From NCBI GenBank assembly GCA_964586455.1, contig CAZPHV010000010.1, forward strand, positions 39,428 to 103,427: 64,000 nucleotides of DNA, given 5' to 3'. The position numbers and the translations under genes were made by a program. Below the pieces are notes generated by a model. The model saw only the letters and a program-made list of their open reading frames with translations, made no database searches and had not been told where the DNA came from. Within the stretch, counting starts at the first letter, position 1. Every line of letters begins with the position of its first letter. The stretch comes from Aquimonas sp964586455 (GTDB lineage: Bacteria; Pseudomonadota; Gammaproteobacteria; Xanthomonadales; Xanthomonadaceae). This document shows, one piece after another, positions 1 through 8,365 of the stretch.

Positions 1-182
1 ATTGGGCCAGTCGGGCATTCGAGCTGGCGACCCGCAGGCTGAAGGGAGTTGCCCCTGCCGACCTGCGCGAACGCCGGCGGCTCGCGGATTTCCTGCTCAG
101 ACGCGGATTCCCCAGCGCGATTGTCCGTACGGTGCTTGAGCAGATCGGAAGCGGCGCGGGTGAAGAAGACCCGGACTTCTGA
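1..182 (+). CDS. recX: RecX regulatory protein, C-terminal fragment
   Basis: Only the last 59 codons lie in the window. Reading frame 3 is open from the edge to a TGA at 180-182. The peptide contains a three-helix style tail with LADFLLRRGFPSAIVRTVL, which matches the conserved end of RecX (typically RRGF..D.I..VL), followed by an acidic tail ending EEDPDF. RecX binds RecA filaments and limits recombinase activity; recA would be expected just upstream, outside the window. The rest of the protein cannot be judged. RecX is the best fit but rests on a short stretch. Confidence 0.72.
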   Translation, partial: WASRAFELATRRLKGVAPADLRERRRLADFLLRRGFPSAIVRTVLEQIGSGAGEEDPDF

Positions 183-244
183 GCGGGCGCTGGAGCGATA
201 AACCTCCCCGTTGCACAGCATTACCAACCTGTTTTATCTGCCGC

Positions 245-1354
245 TCAATCCGCCCCGAGCAGGACCATGCGAATCCGCCGCCCTGCGGCGTCCGTTCCTT
301 CCATGCGGCGCAGTCCAATCCGGTCGAAACTGTACGCGCTGAGGCCTTCGGCATCCTTGAGCTGCAGGCTGCAGAGGTCAGGAATGCGGTCAGCGCCGGC
401 GCCGCTCATCGCGCAGGTCAAGCTCGCATCGCCGCTGGCATCCAGCAGGGTGAACTCGCCGCGACCGCTTCGCAGTGAAACGAACGCAAACTGGCGCGCG
501 GCAACCTCGCCGGTTGCATCAGCGGGTGGTACCAGCAGCCAGTCGCCCGCCCATGCATTGGCAGGGGAGTTCGCGAATCCGAAGCGCACGATCTCGATTT
601 CACGCAGGCTCAAGTCGCCAGTAGTGGCCTCCAGATACACAAGCCATAGACGCGCTCGCGAAGGTGAGGCGGGCTCGATCAGCATCGCGCCCAATGTCTG
701 CAGCTCGCGCGGTTCGCGATACGGCGCGTACGGACCCGCGCCCTGCGATAGCCGGCTCAGACCCAGGCGGGTGAAGTGTTCGCCTACGCTGCCTGAGCCC
801 AGACTCCAGTCAGGGTCGCCGGCTCCGTCGTAGCCAAACAGGACGCCGCTCAAGATGCTTCCCTGACGCTCAAGGTTGATACCAATGCCGCGGCCCGCGA
901 ATTCGTTCTTGAGGCCCGGGTCAGCCCACCAGTAACCGCTCTCCAGCGCCGGTGCTGGCGCAAGATCCGCGCCCATCGACGCCAGCTCGAAGCCGCGCAG
1001 CCGCAGCCCGGTGCTTGATCGAATCACGAAGTGGATGCGCTGCAGGCCGGGCTCTTGCAGGCGCGCTTGCAGCCCGGGCAGACGGCCCGTGTCGATGCTG
1101 TATGGGCTCAACGCCTGTCCGCAGAAGCTGCCTTCGCTGGTGTCGCGCGCGATCACCCAGATCTGCTGCCCCTCGACCTTGACGGCCTCCAGATCCGGTA
1201 CGCAAGCGTTGGGCCAGCTGTCCTCGATCCGCAGCTCGAACGGCTCGCCCGCGAGGGCTGCGCGCTCTTGCACGGTGATCCGCGCGCCGGCGGCCTGGGC
1301 GAGGGCTGGGGCGATGAAGAGCAGAAGGGCAGCCGCGATCAGAAGGCGATTCAT
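245..1354 (-). CDS. Secreted protein of unknown function
   Basis: A 369-residue protein with a clear signal peptide (MNRLLIAAALLLFIAPALAQA). An earlier TTG at 1375 would only add seven residues before the Arg, so the ATG at 1354 is preferred. I do not recognise a characterised family. Around residue 140 there is a Trp/Gly-rich stretch (ESGYWWADPG, GRGIGINLERQG, LFGYDGAGDPDW). Its pattern of Gly-rich strand, aromatic strand and D-G-x-P-x-W resembles the C-terminal modules of the metalloprotease at 3120-5441. Three or four Cys suggest periplasmic or extracellular folding. It converges on recX with about 60 bp between them. A surface or secreted accessory role is an inference only. Confidence 0.75.
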   Translation of the reverse strand: MNRLLIAAALLLFIAPALAQAAGARITVQERAALAGEPFELRIEDSWPNACVPDLEAVKVEGQQIWVIARDTSEGSFCGQALSPYSIDTGRLPGLQARLQEPGLQRIHFVIRSSTGLRLRGFELASMGADLAPAPALESGYWWADPGLKNEFAGRGIGINLERQGSILSGVLFGYDGAGDPDWSLGSGSVGEHFTRLGLSRLSQGAGPYAPYREPRELQTLGAMLIEPASPSRARLWLVYLEATTGDLSLREIEIVRFGFANSPANAWAGDWLLVPPADATGEVAARQFAFVSLRSGRGEFTLLDASGDASLTCAMSGAGADRIPDLCSLQLKDAEGLSAYSFDRIGLRRMEGTDAAGRRIRMVLLGAD

Positions 1355-1388
1355 GGAGTGTGGCAAGGGTCTCAAAGGTCAGGACACT

Positions 1389-1558
1389 CTAGCAGCCTGT
1401 CGGACTTTGGCTGGCCGGGCTGCAAATCCGCCTGCGCGGTCCGTTCTGTTTCCGCCGATTCTTGGCCACTAGCGCCCACTCGGCCTGCAAATCGTCGAAA
1501 AACTGTGCCCGCGCAGTCCACCTTTCGCCTCAACCCCCAAAGCTCGGCAGGCTCCTAG
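1389..1558. mobile_element. MITE-like element with terminal inverted repeats
   Basis: The outer 22 bases at 1389-1410 and the reverse complement of 1537-1558 agree at 18 positions. Both ends begin CTAG and share AGCCTG near the tip and CTTTGG inside. The 170-bp interior has no credible gene but holds a short internal repeat (CTGCAAATC twice). Size, inverted ends and lack of coding capacity fit a non-autonomous element moved in trans. No matching transposase is in the window, and target duplication is not certain because CTAG itself is palindromic. Confidence 0.55.
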
Positions 1559-1970
1559 CAGGCGTCCGGGGGGCGCCGCCGATCGTTCAGCCTGCTGGTT
1601 CGCGGCGCGCGCGGAGCCTGGCTGAGGTGCTTTCGCGCGCTGATGGTGCGGCGAAGCCGCGAGTTTGGGCAGCAGATTGTCGTCACCCAGCGCAGGGGGA
1701 GCGCGTCGCCTGGGGCCCCGATTCCCGCCGCGCATGGATCCTCTGCCACCCTCCGAGCTGAACCCCATGACCTGTGTAGGGTTACGCGAGCATTGCGTCT
1801 TTCGGATAATGGCGGGTCACCCGGGCGCCGGCTAAGCTGCCGGGCTGTGCTGCCAAGCCTTCGCAATTCGGCTGATCACTGCCCCATTCCTGCCGGGCCC
1901 GAGCGGCCTCGCGCCCGCCAGCGCGATGCGCCCCGCCCATGACCCAAGACTCAGCAAACGGACCCCACTT
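1559..1970. other. Intergenic region upstream of icd, no gene seen
   Basis: About 410 bases without a convincing gene; the open frames here are short, compositionally poor and resemble nothing known. A weak promoter candidate for icd lies near 1782-1810 (TTACGC, then GATAAT about 17 bases later). Nothing else stands out. Confidence 0.5.
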
Positions 1971-2981
1971 ATGAGCACTACTATCGCGGTCATCCGCGGC
2001 GACGGCATCGGCCCCGAGATCATGGACGCCACCCTGCACGTGCTGGACAGCATGAAGCTCGGCCTCAGCTATGAATTCGTCGACGCGGGCATGGTGGCGC
2101 TGGAGAAGCATGGCGAGCTGCTGCCTGCCAGCACGGTGGAAGCCATCGGGCGGCTGGGGGTGGCCCTGAAGAGCCCGCTGACCACGCCGGTGGGAGAGGG
2201 CTTTTCCTCGATCAACGTCGAGCTGCGCAAGCGCTTCGACCTCTACGCCAACGTCCGCCCGGCGATCTCGTTCCCGAACACCAAGGCGCGCTACAGCGGC
2301 ATCGACATCATCACTGTCCGCGAGAACACCGAGGGGGCCTACATCGGTGAGGGGCAGACGGTTTCGCCGGACGGCGACGTGGCGACGCTGACCCAGAAGA
2401 TCACCCGCAAGGGCTCCGAGCGCATCGTGCGCTACGCCTTCGAGCTGGCGCGCAGCGCGGGCCGCCGCAAGGTCACGATCGTGCACAAGGCCAACATCCT
2501 GAAGAGCACCTCGGGTCTGTTCCTGAAAATCGCTCGTGAAATCGCAAAGCTGTACCCCGACATCGAGTGCAACGAGATGATCGTGGACAACACCTGCATG
2601 CAGCTGGTAATGCGCCCCGAGCAGTTCGACATCATCTGCACCACCAATCTGTTCGGCGACATCGTGTCCGACCTCTGCGCCGGTCTGGTCGGCGGCCTGG
2701 GTCTCGCGCCGGGCGCCAACATCGGTGAGAAGGCCGCCATCTTCGAGGCCGTGCATGGTTCCGCACCCGACATCGCCGGGCAGGGCATTGCCAACCCCTG
2801 CGCCCTGCTGCTGGGTGCGGCACAGATGTTGGGCCATCTGGGCATGGAGCCCGACGCCAAGCGCCTGCGCGCTGCGATCGTGGACACCCTGGAAGCGCGG
2901 GATCGCGTGACCCCGGATCTGGGCGGCACCGGCAACACCATGGGCTTCGCGCACGCGATTGCGGAGCGGGTCGCCGGCTGA
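1971..2981 (+). CDS. icd: Isocitrate dehydrogenase, NAD-type (IDH3-like)
   Basis: A 336-residue cytoplasmic beta-decarboxylating dehydrogenase of the isopropylmalate/isocitrate family, converting isocitrate to 2-oxoglutarate in the TCA cycle. Visible motifs are IRGDGIGPEIM at the N-terminus, the substrate loop SSINVELRKRFDLYANVRP near residue 80, TVRENTEGAYIGEG, the metal-binding stretch NLFGDIVSDLCAGL, and the cofactor loop EAVHGSAPDIAGQGIANP. The length and N-terminus match the short NAD-dependent enzyme typical of xanthomonads rather than the 416-residue NADP enzyme of E. coli. An upstream ATG at 1926 is in frame, but the family start is the ATG at 1971. Cofactor preference is inferred from family resemblance; homoisocitrate or isopropylmalate dehydrogenase is less likely. 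Confidence 0.92.
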   Translation: MSTTIAVIRGDGIGPEIMDATLHVLDSMKLGLSYEFVDAGMVALEKHGELLPASTVEAIGRLGVALKSPLTTPVGEGFSSINVELRKRFDLYANVRPAISFPNTKARYSGIDIITVRENTEGAYIGEGQTVSPDGDVATLTQKITRKGSERIVRYAFELARSAGRRKVTIVHKANILKSTSGLFLKIAREIAKLYPDIECNEMIVDNTCMQLVMRPEQFDIICTTNLFGDIVSDLCAGLVGGLGLAPGANIGEKAAIFEAVHGSAPDIAGQGIANPCALLLGAAQMLGHLGMEPDAKRLRAAIVDTLEARDRVTPDLGGTGNTMGFAHAIAERVAG

Positions 2982-3023
2982 CGGCAATGCGCGGCCGGGC
3001 TCTCGCGCCGGAGCGCTCGCAAA

Positions 3024-3062
3024 CGAGAAGGGGCGGCCTGCTCGGCAGGCCGCCCCTTCTCG
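3024..3062. terminator. Bidirectional hairpin terminator between icd and the protease gene
   Basis: A perfect 17-bp inverted repeat (3024-3040 and 3046-3062) with a 5-base CTCGG loop and a GC-rich stem sits between two convergent genes. There is no long T-run on the plus side, so it may work as a strong GC hairpin for both directions. Confidence 0.8.
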
Positions 3063-3119
3063 CATCTGCGCGTTGCGATCGCGCCGATGACGGTGCGTCG
3101 CGGGATCGACCCTGGCGCG

Positions 3120-5441
3120 TCAGTCCTGACTGAGCGTCGGGTCGCTATTCGGAAACAGGTTGACCGAGCTGCGCTGGAAGCGGCCACCTTCCACACCGGG
3201 GTAGGTGAGATCAAGGCTGATGCGATTGCCCTGCGCACCCGCTCCTCCCTGGATCAGGTCCAGGGTCATGCTGCCAATGGGGTCGGACAGCAGGATCCCG
3301 CTGGTGGAAGGGCAGGTGCGGCAGTAGCCCTGCACCTGCCGAAGCGGCTGCGATTGACCCGGCTGAAAGTCGGTCAGCTGCCCGATCGCCCAGCGTGGCT
3401 TGCCGGTCGCATCGGCGTAGAACAGGATCGAGAACAGGCCATCGGCCTGCACGCCGCCGGCACCGGCGCCGTCGAAACTCTGCAGCGCGAGGCCCCAACC
3501 GTTGTCACCCAGGGAGTACCAGATGCTGCTGAAGTCGCGCTGCACGCGCGAGGGCATGACCACCGGCTGCATGCACCACTGGATACGCTCGCCGTTGATC
3601 CGCGCGGTCATCACGGCCAGCGGACCGTCCAGCCGGCGCGACGGGTGGCCGTCGTGGCAGGCGGGGTGCAAGCGGGCATGATTGAAGTCGATTCGGACCG
3701 TGCCGCTGTAGTCGGGGCTGCTGTCCGATACCGAGTTGTTTGGCCCCAGATATCGCTGCCGCAGCAGGGAGTCGCCAGACGTGTTGCGCTTGGGAATGAA
3801 TACACCGTCGATGACCGGGCCTGTTGCGATGTACCACTCGGGCTCGCCTTCGGCATCGAAGGTGTAGAAGCCCAGAAAGTACTCCGCGGGTCGATTGGTG
3901 ATCGCCGGCGAGATCAGTCGGAAGTCGATGCCATGGCCACTGCGGGTGGGATCGTAGAACTGGTAGCTGGGCGCGTCGCCGAAACTGCGGCCGGGGTTTG
4001 CAGCTGACCTCCAGCCCAGATCGCGCAGCATGCCACCCGCGATCCCAAGCTCGCGCGGGGCAGAGGCGCCGATGGTCGGGTACATCAGCTGCACGCCGTA
4101 GCTGGTCAGGCTGGAGATGTGGGAATAGGTCGAGCCGGTCGCGATTGTGGTCGGCGCGTGCAGCCGGATGAAGTTCTGCGGTGGTGCGAAGTTGAGCGTC
4201 GAAGTGGAGGCGATCGCTTCCGCCCCTGCAAACCGCAGGCGCCAAGGCGTGGCAAGAGAGGCCGCGCGCTCTTCGTCGGAGACCCGCAGGAATTCACGGT
4301 AGCCGACCCCGTCGGGGTCAATCGAAACCGCGCGCGCGCCATAGATGTCGTCCCAGACGGGGAGGCCGTTGCCAAGACTGAGCTTGGCCCCCACCGGCCC
4401 GTTCTCATTTTCTTCGAGGTTGACCAGGCCAAAGATGCCCAGACCATGCAGGATCTCGTGCATCGCCACCGAGATGAAGCTGCTGCCACTGCCGGCGCCG
4501 ACGCTGAACCCGTAATCGAAGCTGGCCGCATCGGGCAGGTCCAGCTTGTTGTTGAAGGTGGCGCGCACGTCGAAGCCCTCGGTGCAGCTGACGCCACCGT
4601 CAATGCGGCAACTGCTGGTACCCGACTGCTGGGCGGCAGCTGCCGACGGGAACCAGGTGTATCCGCGTTCGAACGACGGGACATGCGAACTAAAGCCAAC
4701 GTCGTTGACGAAGAGGTTCTGGGGACCTGCCTGAGCCAGGGTGAAGCGGGTGCCGGTCGCGTCTCCCAGATCAGCCCAGCAGGCCTGGATGCGCACAGGA
4801 ACGCGAGGCTTGAGCTGGTCCGTGAGCAGCCGCGCGGCCTCCTGAGCGGCAAGCCTGCGCTGCTCGCCCAGGGTTGTGCCTGTGTTGCCGCGTTCGGGCG
4901 CGCGCGGCGTGGCGTCAGTCCAGCCGCTGGTATCGCAGGGGCGTGCACTCGTGCCGGCATGGTCGAACACGAATTGCACGCTGGACGTGGGTGCCTGCTC
5001 AGCGAAACTGACGCTGAGTCGTGCATCCACGGCCACGCTGGCGAAATTGATCAGGCTGAGGTACCAGCGACCCGCGCTCAACGGAATCGCATTGGCGTCG
5101 CTGATCACGAGGTACTCGTCCCCGCCTGAGCTGGCAGATCGATAGTGGGCCTGGTCGAAAATCTGGTTGATGTCGACGCCGCCGTCCGTTCGAAGGTCGA
5201 ACGCCGAACCTTTCCGCAACAGCAGGTCCACGTCGCGGGACGTATCGCTGGCCACCAGTTCGAGGCGCATGTGGCGCGCGCCCGCTGGAACATCCACCAC
5301 CCAGGAATTGCTGAGGCTCGAGGGCGAAAGGGTAATGTCGCGCGGCTGCTCGGCCGTCAGCGGAATCTCGGTGGCCTGAGCGAGCCCGAGGGACGGGGCG
5401 AGCGCGGCGCTGAGCGCGAGAACAAGCCGGGAGCACCTCAT
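3120..5441 (-). CDS. Secreted zinc metalloprotease with PPC-like and C-terminal modules
   Basis: A 773-residue exported protein. The start at 5441 (ATG) has a GGGAGGG ribosome site 8 bases upstream and gives a good signal peptide (MRCSRLVLALSAALAPSLGLAQA); the longer frame does not. Residues about 25-150 resemble a PPC domain (VDVPAGARHMRLELV...GGDEYLVISDAN). A catalytic domain follows with HEILHGLGIFG near residue 330, the HExxHGLG pattern of large bacterial secreted zinc peptidases; the third zinc ligand is not obvious from the motif alone. The last 270 residues contain two related Gly/Trp modules (SGHGIDFRL...FDAEGEPEWYIATGP and NGWGLALQS...DATGKPRWAIGQL), probably binding or surface domains. 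Its start overlaps the stop of the small exported gene upstream, so the two are co-translated. Substrate is unknown. Confidence 0.85.
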   Translation of the reverse strand: MRCSRLVLALSAALAPSLGLAQATEIPLTAEQPRDITLSPSSLSNSWVVDVPAGARHMRLELVASDTSRDVDLLLRKGSAFDLRTDGGVDINQIFDQAHYRSASSGGDEYLVISDANAIPLSAGRWYLSLINFASVAVDARLSVSFAEQAPTSSVQFVFDHAGTSARPCDTSGWTDATPRAPERGNTGTTLGEQRRLAAQEAARLLTDQLKPRVPVRIQACWADLGDATGTRFTLAQAGPQNLFVNDVGFSSHVPSFERGYTWFPSAAAAQQSGTSSCRIDGGVSCTEGFDVRATFNNKLDLPDAASFDYGFSVGAGSGSSFISVAMHEILHGLGIFGLVNLEENENGPVGAKLSLGNGLPVWDDIYGARAVSIDPDGVGYREFLRVSDEERAASLATPWRLRFAGAEAIASTSTLNFAPPQNFIRLHAPTTIATGSTYSHISSLTSYGVQLMYPTIGASAPRELGIAGGMLRDLGWRSAANPGRSFGDAPSYQFYDPTRSGHGIDFRLISPAITNRPAEYFLGFYTFDAEGEPEWYIATGPVIDGVFIPKRNTSGDSLLRQRYLGPNNSVSDSSPDYSGTVRIDFNHARLHPACHDGHPSRRLDGPLAVMTARINGERIQWCMQPVVMPSRVQRDFSSIWYSLGDNGWGLALQSFDGAGAGGVQADGLFSILFYADATGKPRWAIGQLTDFQPGQSQPLRQVQGYCRTCPSTSGILLSDPIGSMTLDLIQGGAGAQGNRISLDLTYPGVEGGRFQRSSVNLFPNSDPTLSQD

Positions 5442-5704
5442 CGCTGCGGCCCTCCCACCGGTTCTGGCTGTCGCGCGAGCGGCAGGTGATCGCACTCGAA
5501 ATGGAGACTGCCATCCGGATGCCGATGCGCGCGCAGCTCAAGTACGATGGGTTCGTCGGCCCGAGCTTCAGGGCGAGGTTTGAGGTCCTGTGCGGTCTTG
5601 CCCGGCGGCACCCACAGCGGATGAAACACGGCTTCCTTGTCGGAGGCCCCGGCAACCGGGGCAGCCAGTGCAGCGCCAAGCAGCAAAAATGTGTGGACAT
5701 TCAT
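5438..5704 (-). CDS. Small exported protein co-translated with the metalloprotease
   Basis: An 88-residue protein with a signal peptide (MNVHTFLLLGAALAAPVAGA). The mature part is about 68 residues and contains LWVPPGKTAQDLKP and a conserved-looking RAHRHPDGSLHFECDHLP with a single Cys. Its TGA overlaps the ATG of the protease gene (ATGA at 5438-5441), so translation of the two is coupled. I do not recognise a named family. The context suggests a partner of the protease, for example an inhibitor, folding aid or processing factor, but nothing in the sequence proves this. The ATG at 5704 has only a weak ribosome site. Confidence 0.75.
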   Translation of the reverse strand: MNVHTFLLLGAALAAPVAGASDKEAVFHPLWVPPGKTAQDLKPRPEARADEPIVLELRAHRHPDGSLHFECDHLPLARQPEPVGGPQR

Positions 5705-5898
5705 GAATAAGGCTCAGTGCATAGGAGAAGGCTAAGCCGAGGGCCTGCGCTTCAACCGGGATTGGCGATGGTTCATCGCCGCGTTTTTTCGCAAGATTTA
5801 CCCAGGCTTGCTGCAACCGCAAGCGTTTCGGATTGGGCGATGCGCGCAGACTTCGGCGGAGGCGCAACGCAAAAAAATTGCTCTGACGCAGCTGGGTC

Positions 5899-6732
5899 CT
5901 AGTGAAGGTCGGCACGGGCTGCGTGGTAGTGATCAAGCACTGAAAGCTCACCGAGACCCGGACGGTACGCGGACTTGAGGCCGCGCTGGACGTACTGAAC
6001 TGCGCCTTCCACGGCCTTCGGCACCGACAGCCCACGCGCCAGTAGGGCGGCGATGGCCGAGGACAAGGTGCAGCCTGTGCCGTGGGGTTGAATCTGCAGG
6101 CGAGGCTGCGACCATTCGTGCGCTTCGTTGTGGCCGAACAAGCGGTCATGCACCTCGACGCCCTCCAATAGATGCCCTCCCTTCATCAGCACCCAGTCCG
6201 CGCCCTGCGCCAGCAGTTCCGCCGCCGCCAGTGCGACTGCGCTGCTGTCCTGCAGCGGCCTGTCGAGCAGCACCTCTGCCTCGGGCAGGTTGGGCGTCAC
6301 CACGGTGGCGCGCGGCAACAGCTCAGTGCGTAGGGCTTCAATGGCTTCCTGGACCAGCAAGCGTGCGCCCGAGCTCGCCACCATCACGGGATCGAGCACG
6401 AGCGGAATATGCGGATGCGCGGCCAGCGCGTCGGCCACACAGTGGATGCGCTCGGCATCCGCGAGCATGCCGATCTTCACGGCGCGCACGTCGAAGTCAT
6501 CGATCAGGCAGCGGATCTGCTCGCGAAGAAAGTCGACAGGCGGCAGATGCACCGCGCTGACGCCTCGGGTTGTCTGCGCGGTCAAGGCAGTCAAGGCCGA
6601 CAGGCCGTGTACGCCAAGCGCAGCAAACGTCTTCAAGTCAGCTTGGATGCCGGCGCCGCCACCCGAATCTGAGCCCGCGATACTAAGCACCGAGACGGCG
6701 CGGTTCGAAGGAGTGTTGCGGATTCGCGACAT
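5899..6732 (-). CDS. thiD: Hydroxymethylpyrimidine (phosphate) kinase ThiD
   Basis: A 277-residue cytoplasmic ribokinase-fold enzyme that phosphorylates HMP and HMP-P for thiamine diphosphate synthesis. Motifs: SIAGSDSGGGAGIQADLKTF near the N-terminus (substrate site), KIGMLADAE, LDPVMVASSGARLL, TPNLPEAEVLL, and the anion hole/catalytic GTGCTLSSAIAALLA. The length is normal for stand-alone ThiD (about 265), with a short C-terminal extension. No other thi gene is adjacent. The upstream 150 bases show no TPP riboswitch core, so riboswitch control at this site is unlikely. Confidence 0.95.
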   Translation of the reverse strand: MSRIRNTPSNRAVSVLSIAGSDSGGGAGIQADLKTFAALGVHGLSALTALTAQTTRGVSAVHLPPVDFLREQIRCLIDDFDVRAVKIGMLADAERIHCVADALAAHPHIPLVLDPVMVASSGARLLVQEAIEALRTELLPRATVVTPNLPEAEVLLDRPLQDSSAVALAAAELLAQGADWVLMKGGHLLEGVEVHDRLFGHNEAHEWSQPRLQIQPHGTGCTLSSAIAALLARGLSVPKAVEGAVQYVQRGLKSAYRPGLGELSVLDHYHAARADLH

Positions 6733-7069
6733 GGATGCGGACCTGTTTGAGGAAGCGTGTGCAGTGTTGTACTCGGGAAGATCTGAAGGAATCCATCCTG
6801 GAGCTCTTCAGTCGCCGTGAGTCCGGCGCAGGTCCGGACTCACTCATTAAAAATCAAGCACTTGCATGCTTGATTCGCGAGCGCGCCATCCGTGGCATGC
6901 AGGAAGCTCTGAAAAATCTGATCGTCTCTAGCGCTTCGGGAGTGAGGACCAACCCAGCGGTGGCGTGGCTGTTGCGCCGGCGCCGCAGCCGCTTGTGCTG
7001 TTGTTGTGTTTTGTCCATACTGACGCAGCCGCGCTCAGGGAAGTGCGGGTTCTTCAGGGGAAGTCCACG
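6733..7069. other. Divergent intergenic region with two inverted repeats
   Basis: About 340 bases between divergent thiD and the barrel gene. It contains a perfect 9-bp inverted repeat (6818-6826 and 6834-6842, 7-base loop) followed 11 bases later by TCAAGCA/TGCTTGA (6854-6860 and 6867-6873). The first could act as a hairpin in either transcript. A small minus-strand frame (about 54 codons, 6854-7018, very basic) is open but has no recognisable similarity, so it is not called as a gene. Confidence 0.45.
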
Positions 7070-8245
7070 GTGTATCGCCGCCTTGAACCACGTCATTCGC
7101 CGGCTCGTCCGATGACGGCTTCGATGCTTGCTGTCCCGCTGTTGATTGCGTCTTCGCAGGCGCTCTCCGCCATTGCTCCGGATGAGGCGCGCGAATGGCG
7201 CGAGTATGCCCGAACGAGTCTTCAGGCTGGCTTGGCCACACCTCTCGGCCTACCTGCGTCGACCTCGCTGCCGGAAACCAACGCTTCTCAGCCTGCGGCG
7301 CTGCGCGGGGCCATGGATCGACTCTCGCTGAGTGTGCAGGCGACATACGCCCCCTCACCGATGTTGCAAATGCTGCCCGCCACCCGCAAAAAGTTCCAGC
7401 CGGACTCCCCGCTGTCCCAGCTCGCGATTGAGACGTCGCGCTTCAGTTCTTCGATGTTTACGCCGGAGCTGCAGGCGCGCGTTGGGTCAGCGTCAGAGAT
7501 CCGCTTCGGCCTGACAATCGCCAGCCAGCGGTTCGCTACGCCTGGTTTTGGAGAAGCCCGCGCTTCGTCGTACTGGCTGCCACAGATGGGCCTGCGAAAC
7601 GCTGAGGTCGGAGCAGTTGAGCAATCCTACGGGCAAGGTGTACACCTCGGCTTCGACTCGACGCTCGGAGAGCAGTTTCTGTTTGGTCTGAACGTGCAGT
7701 CGCGCGTGGACATGGACGCTTTCAAGACGTATCGAGGTCTATTCAGCGAACCAGGTGATTTTGACGTGCCTGCGCGTACGGGTCTGTCGTTCGGGGTGCG
7801 GCCCGTCGCTGGTTTGGCGCTGTCGCTGGGTGCCGAACGGGTGTTCTACAGCGACGTTGCGGCCTTCACCACCTACGCCTTACCGACTCAACTGCTTGCG
7901 TTGTTGGGCGACGGATCCGCCCCCGTTTTCGCATGGCGCGATCTGAACGTCTATACAGCGAAGTTGGAACTCTCAGACCGTTCGGGTGGTCTATGGGGTC
8001 TACAGGCGACCACCCGGCAGCAGCCTTCGCCCACCTCCGCATTGTTCGACTTGGCGCTGCGCGATCTGTATTCGGGCAATCACTACTCGGCGAGCTACGT
8101 TCGCGAGTTCGGCTCCGCCTCCAGCATCTCCATCGGCGCGAGTTATGCGCCGGCTCAGTACATTCTTGGCCCCAACCCGTTCCGCAACCGTTTTCGCGAG
8201 GGATCGCAGGTGGAAGTGGAGTTGAACTGGTCGGTGGGCTTCTAG
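7070..8245 (+). CDS. Outer-membrane beta-barrel protein
   Basis: A 391-residue exported protein. I place the start at the GTG at 7070 because AGGGGAAG lies 9 bases upstream and the product has an Arg-containing n-region before the hydrophobic stretch MLAVPLLIASSQALSA; the ATG at 7112 has no ribosome site and no basic residues ahead of the hydrophobic core. The mature protein is rich in alternating aromatic strands (FLFGLNVQSRVDM, LSFGVRPVAGLALSLGAERVFY, SSISIGASYAPAQY) and ends ...VEVELNWSVGF, a terminal Phe as expected of a BAM substrate. The overall plan resembles FadL/TodX-like or porin-type barrels, but no family is certain. It stands alone, with its own terminator. Confidence 0.75.
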   Translation: MYRRLEPRHSPARPMTASMLAVPLLIASSQALSAIAPDEAREWREYARTSLQAGLATPLGLPASTSLPETNASQPAALRGAMDRLSLSVQATYAPSPMLQMLPATRKKFQPDSPLSQLAIETSRFSSSMFTPELQARVGSASEIRFGLTIASQRFATPGFGEARASSYWLPQMGLRNAEVGAVEQSYGQGVHLGFDSTLGEQFLFGLNVQSRVDMDAFKTYRGLFSEPGDFDVPARTGLSFGVRPVAGLALSLGAERVFYSDVAAFTTYALPTQLLALLGDGSAPVFAWRDLNVYTAKLELSDRSGGLWGLQATTRQQPSPTSALFDLALRDLYSGNHYSASYVREFGSASSISIGASYAPAQYILGPNPFRNRFREGSQVEVELNWSVGF

Positions 8246-8305
8246 CTTTTCAGCCGCTTCTGGCGGCGCACTCTGAGTACTCAAGTTTACAGGGCTTGAT
8301 CTCGT

Positions 8306-8336
8306 AGGGCTCCATGCAAGTGGAGCCCTCTTTTTT
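8306..8336 (+). terminator. Rho-independent terminator after the barrel gene
   Basis: A perfect 9-bp stem (AGGGCTCCA at 8306-8314, TGGAGCCCT at 8321-8329), a 6-base loop and a CTTTTTT tract at 8330-8336. It sits 60 bases after the stop at 8245. Confidence 0.92.
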
Positions 8337-8365
8337 GCCTGGCGTTCGGCGGCTCGGGGGCGAAC

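Noticed and set aside
1782..3065. 427-codon minus-strand frame opposite icd
   Set aside because: Composition artefact; icd on the plus strand is complete with all motifs.
6733..6900. TPP riboswitch upstream of thiD
   Set aside because: The conserved CUGAGA and downstream core of the THI element could not be found in the leader.
6854..7018. 54-codon basic minus-strand frame upstream of the barrel gene
   Set aside because: No ribosome site of note and no recognisable family; low-complexity Arg run.
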